Assembly: GCA_022819605.1 (NCBI GenBank)
Contig: JAJEGW010000169.1
Location: 1-35,586 of the forward strand
Origin: Silicimonas sp.
GTDB lineage: Bacteria > Pseudomonadota > Alphaproteobacteria > Rhodobacterales > Rhodobacteraceae
Direction of reading: 5' to 3'
DNA: 35,586 nt
Below, one piece after another: positions 33,513-35,586 of this stretch. Under the pieces are notes generated by a model, which had not been told where the DNA came from, ran no database searches, and was given only the letters and a program-made list of their open reading frames with translations. A program made the position numbers and the translations under genes. Positions within the stretch are counted from its first letter, which is position 1. The number at the start of each line of letters is the position of its first letter.

Positions 33513-34561
33513 GCAGCGGCTTTGAGGTTGCCCGCTATGCGCGAGGTCACTGTCGCCGCGACTTCATCCACTGCAGGATTGCCCATGCCGAGCTGGTCGG
33601 CGATGAGCTGAACCAGAAGATCGACGCGCTCGACGTGCCTGGCGCCGCCGTCGATGGCGCGCGCTGCCGAAGACGGCTTCAGCAGACCTTCCGCGGCCTT
33701 GGCGTATTTCTCGAACGGCACCTGGCTGTCCGGCGTCGCACCAAGCCTGACGACAAGATCGGTGACCGACCGGTAGATGTCCCGTGACGTTTCGATGTCG
33801 TCGTGCACGGCCTCCTTGATCGAGCGAATCCCGTGCGGCTGCACGCAGCGATAGTTTCCGGTGAGGAGCATCGCCCATTTCGCAAACGGCACGAAAAGCG
33901 AATCATGGGCGCGCAGCTTTACGGGAATCTCCTTGCCTTCGACACGGACGGCGTCGATGTCCGCTTCCAGTTCCTTCAACATCTCGTTGTGCTCGGACAA
34001 TTCAAACGGGGCTGCCTTGAAGTTGGTCGGCAGGCCCACATGAAGCACGTTCGCGCCGGTGTCCGGCAAGCGGAACGCCTGCGGATCCGGGCTGCAAAGC
34101 GAAACCAGTCCGGGCTCGAAATCGCGCCAGCCGTCGAGCGTCGTGAAGCACGCGGCAAGCTTGTCCGTTTCGAGATCCGGGATGCGCTTGAGATAGGGCA
34201 TCGGCGGCATGTTCATCAGGGAAAGGCACGGCACCCGGGCCTGCGCGATTTGCAACAGAAGCGTGCGCACGCCAGCGCCGGCAAATTGCGGCTCGGACAT
34301 GACGAGAACCACGAGATCATACGCTTTGATCCGCACGTCATCCGGTTCCATCGCGTCGAGCGTTCCCTTCAGATCCCTTGAACGGAACGGGCGATGCAAA
34401 TCCTCGTCCCGGAGCTTGATTCGCACCTCGGTGCCTTTGTCGTTGATCAGTTCAGCGGTCGCCCTGCGGCACACCAGCGTCACGTCGTGGCCCGCCATGA
34501 GCAGTTTCGTACCGAGAAGTGACCCGTAGGAAGCGCCGAGGATCAGTATTCTTCGAGACAT
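33509..34561 (-). CDS. Ketopantoate reductase family protein (PanE/ApbA fold)
   Basis: A 350-residue NADPH-dependent reductase-like protein. I start it at 34561 (MSRRILILGASYGSLLGTKL). The Rossmann glycine motif is GASYGS rather than the usual GxGxxG, the N-terminal domain ends near 150, and the C-terminal helical domain holds KWAMLLTGNYRCV, which corresponds to the family's catalytic Lys region. True PanE is about 290-310 residues, so this longer form may use another 2-keto acid. It converges with the ScfR-type regulator gene and the two stops share CTAG (33509-33512). Its upstream region contains TTTGTAA boxes. Confidence 0.8.
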   Translation of the reverse strand: MSRRILILGASYGSLLGTKLLMAGHDVTLVCRRATAELINDKGTEVRIKLRDEDLHRPFRSRDLKGTLDAMEPDDVRIKAYDLVVLVMSEPQFAGAGVRTLLLQIAQARVPCLSLMNMPPMPYLKRIPDLETDKLAACFTTLDGWRDFEPGLVSLCSPDPQAFRLPDTGANVLHVGLPTNFKAAPFELSEHNEMLKELEADIDAVRVEGKEIPVKLRAHDSLFVPFAKWAMLLTGNYRCVQPHGIRSIKEAVHDDIETSRDIYRSVTDLVVRLGATPDSQVPFEKYAKAAEGLLKPSSAARAIDGGARHVERVDLLVQLIADQLGMGNPAVDEVAATVTSRIAGNLKAAA

Positions 34562-34761
34562 AATACACCCAATTTGCGTTGTTTTGGGCAACATAATTGC
34601 GCGCGCAACAAAATTCCACGAAATTCGGGTGTTGGTGTATATCGTTTACATTACAGATATAAAAATTGTAAATTTGTAATTTCCCGGCGCTTCCTCGCTC
34701 CGGATCCGCTCCTTCCGGGAGCGCATCCGTCTGGGGGTCGCTCGCCGCCGCCAGGCACGCT
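34562..34761. promoter_or_regulatory. AT-rich promoter region of the PanE-like gene, downstream of gltD
   Basis: The 200 bases hold several repeats: a 12-base palindrome TTGCGCGCGCAA at 34597-34608, a TATATC/GATATA dyad (34638-34659), and a tandem TTGTAAA-TTTGTAA at 34666-34679. The latter resembles the TTTGTAAA box before the ScfR-type gene. The stretch is far more AT-rich than its surroundings. No gene was found. Confidence 0.45.
34702..34728 (-). terminator. Candidate stem-loop downstream of gltD
   Basis: GGATCCGCTCC (34702-34712) pairs with GGAGCGCATCC (34718-34728) across a five-base loop, with one mismatch in 11 pairs. It starts 34 bases after the gltD stop, the usual place for a terminator, but no T-run follows on the minus strand, so it may be an mRNA 3'-end structure only. 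Confidence 0.4.
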
Positions 34762-35586
34762 TCATCGCGGCAATGACGACGATCCCGTCAGGAATTCGTC
34801 AACGGCGCGGGCACATTGCCGGCCCTCGCGGATGGCCCAAACCACGAGCGACTGACCTCGGCGCATGTCGCCCGCGGCAAACACCTGGGGCTGTGTGGTG
34901 ACGTAACTTTCGGTATCGGCGAGCACGTTTCCTCGTGTGTCCAGTTCCACTCCAATCTCCTCCAGCATGCCCTCGTGGACCGGATGGACGAATCCCATGG
35001 CAAGCAGCACGAGCTCAGCTTTCAGTTCGAACTCGGTTCCGGGGACTTCCTGCATTCGCTGGTCCAGCCGGACGGCTTGGAGGGTAGAGACAGCCCCGTC
35101 GACGCCCGAAAGGCGCTTGGTCGCGACGCTCCAGTCGCGGCCTGCGCCTTCTGCCTGCGACGAGGAAGTGCGCAGCCGCAGCGGCCACAGCGGCCAAGTG
35201 GTGGCCTTGTCAGGCTTCTCCGGCGGCATGGGCATTATCTCGAGTTGCGTTACCGAGACCGCGCCCTGGCGAAACGAAGTCCCGATGCAGTCCGAGCCGG
35301 TATCGCCGCCGCCGATCACGACGACATGCTTTCCGCCAGCGGAAATCTCCTCCACCTCGCCGAGCGGCTCGCCACTGATGCGGCGATTTTGCTGGGGCAG
35401 GAAGTCCATTGCGAATTCGACGCCGCGCAAATCCCGTCCCTCGACCGGCAGGTCGCGCGCCTTCTCCGACCCGCCCGCCAGTACCACGGCGTCGTAGTCC
35501 CGGACGAGGTCTTCCGTCGCTAGACCGGCCCCGACATGCGTGTCGGGGCGGAAGGACACGCCTTCCGCCTCCATCTGGCTGACCCG
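34762..35586 (-). CDS. gltD: Glutamate synthase small subunit, C-terminal part
   Basis: The frame runs off the right edge of the window (the last four codons read RVSQ before MEAEGVSF). This is the C-terminal 274 residues of a protein usually of about 475. GltD passes NADPH electrons through FAD and iron-sulfur clusters to GltB, which makes glutamate from glutamine and 2-oxoglutarate. Visible motifs are the NADPH-binding [13 protein letters not shown] and the FAD-binding [25 protein letters not shown] near the end. The N-terminal cluster-binding cysteines lie outside. gltB is not in this window. Confidence 0.95.
   Translation of the reverse strand, partial: RVSQMEAEGVSFRPDTHVGAGLATEDLVRDYDAVVLAGGSEKARDLPVEGRDLRGVEFAMDFLPQQNRRISGEPLGEVEEISAGGKHVVVIGGGDTGSDCIGTSFRQGAVSVTQLEIMPMPPEKPDKATTWPLWPLRLRTSSSQAEGAGRDWSVATKRLSGVDGAVSTLQAVRLDQRMQEVPGTEFELKAELVLLAMGFVHPVHEGMLEEIGVELDTRGNVLADTESYVTTQPQVFAAGDMRRGQSLVVWAIREGRQCARAVDEFLTGSSSLPR

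Overview
The window reads as GC-rich alphaproteobacterial chromosome, most likely Rhodobacterales. The main reason is the minus-strand run alr, mlaE, mlaF, radA, cvpA, purF, an order I know from that group; the lolC/E-type permease, gltD and a short-chain acyl-CoA regulator of the PccR/ScfR type fit as well. No rRNA, tRNA, CRISPR array, transposase or phage gene was seen. The assignment rests on recognised protein families and gene order, not on a database search.

Layout. (1) 1-924, minus: N-terminal two thirds of a lipoprotein-releasing permease, cut by the window edge. (2) 1316-8272, plus: a MarR-like regulator, an alpha/beta hydrolase and a complete five-gene Dpp/Opp-type peptide ABC transporter with a strong hairpin after the binding-protein gene. 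(3) 8477-20238, mostly minus: an accessory catabolic island. It holds a PotABCD-type transporter, a double-domain cyclase (kynurenine-formamidase superfamily), a class I/II aminotransferase, an aldehyde dehydrogenase, a RidA deaminase, a class III aminotransferase, a GntR/FCD regulator, and an amidase plus a second class III aminotransferase that are both truncated at one out-of-frame junction near 9335. (4) 20239-20950: a gene-poor gap. (5) 20951-27395, minus: the core block purF, cvpA, radA, mlaF, mlaE, alr. (6) 27820-29305, plus: two exported proteins of unknown function, one a probable outer-membrane beta-barrel. (7) 29563-31763, minus: serine-glyoxylate aminotransferase and hydroxypyruvate reductase, two serine-cycle steps. 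(8) 32109-34561: the ScfR/PccR-type regulator and a convergent PanE/ApbA-family reductase whose stop codons overlap. (9) 34762-35586, minus: C-terminal part of glutamate synthase small subunit.

How the parts may work together. The island from 8477 to 20238 looks like one uptake-and-degradation unit. The Tat-exported binding protein and PotABC-type transporter would import a small nitrogenous solute. The cyclase/amidase type hydrolases would open an amide or ring, the PLP aminotransferases would remove nitrogen, the aldehyde dehydrogenase would oxidise the resulting aldehyde, and RidA would clear enamine/imine intermediates. A promoter and a TTGT-N2-ACAA dyad in front of the binding-protein gene are a plausible target for the GntR regulator in the same island. 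The substrate cannot be named from sequence alone. This island, with its pseudo-active cyclase domain and its deletion-scarred left end, is the most unusual part of the window.
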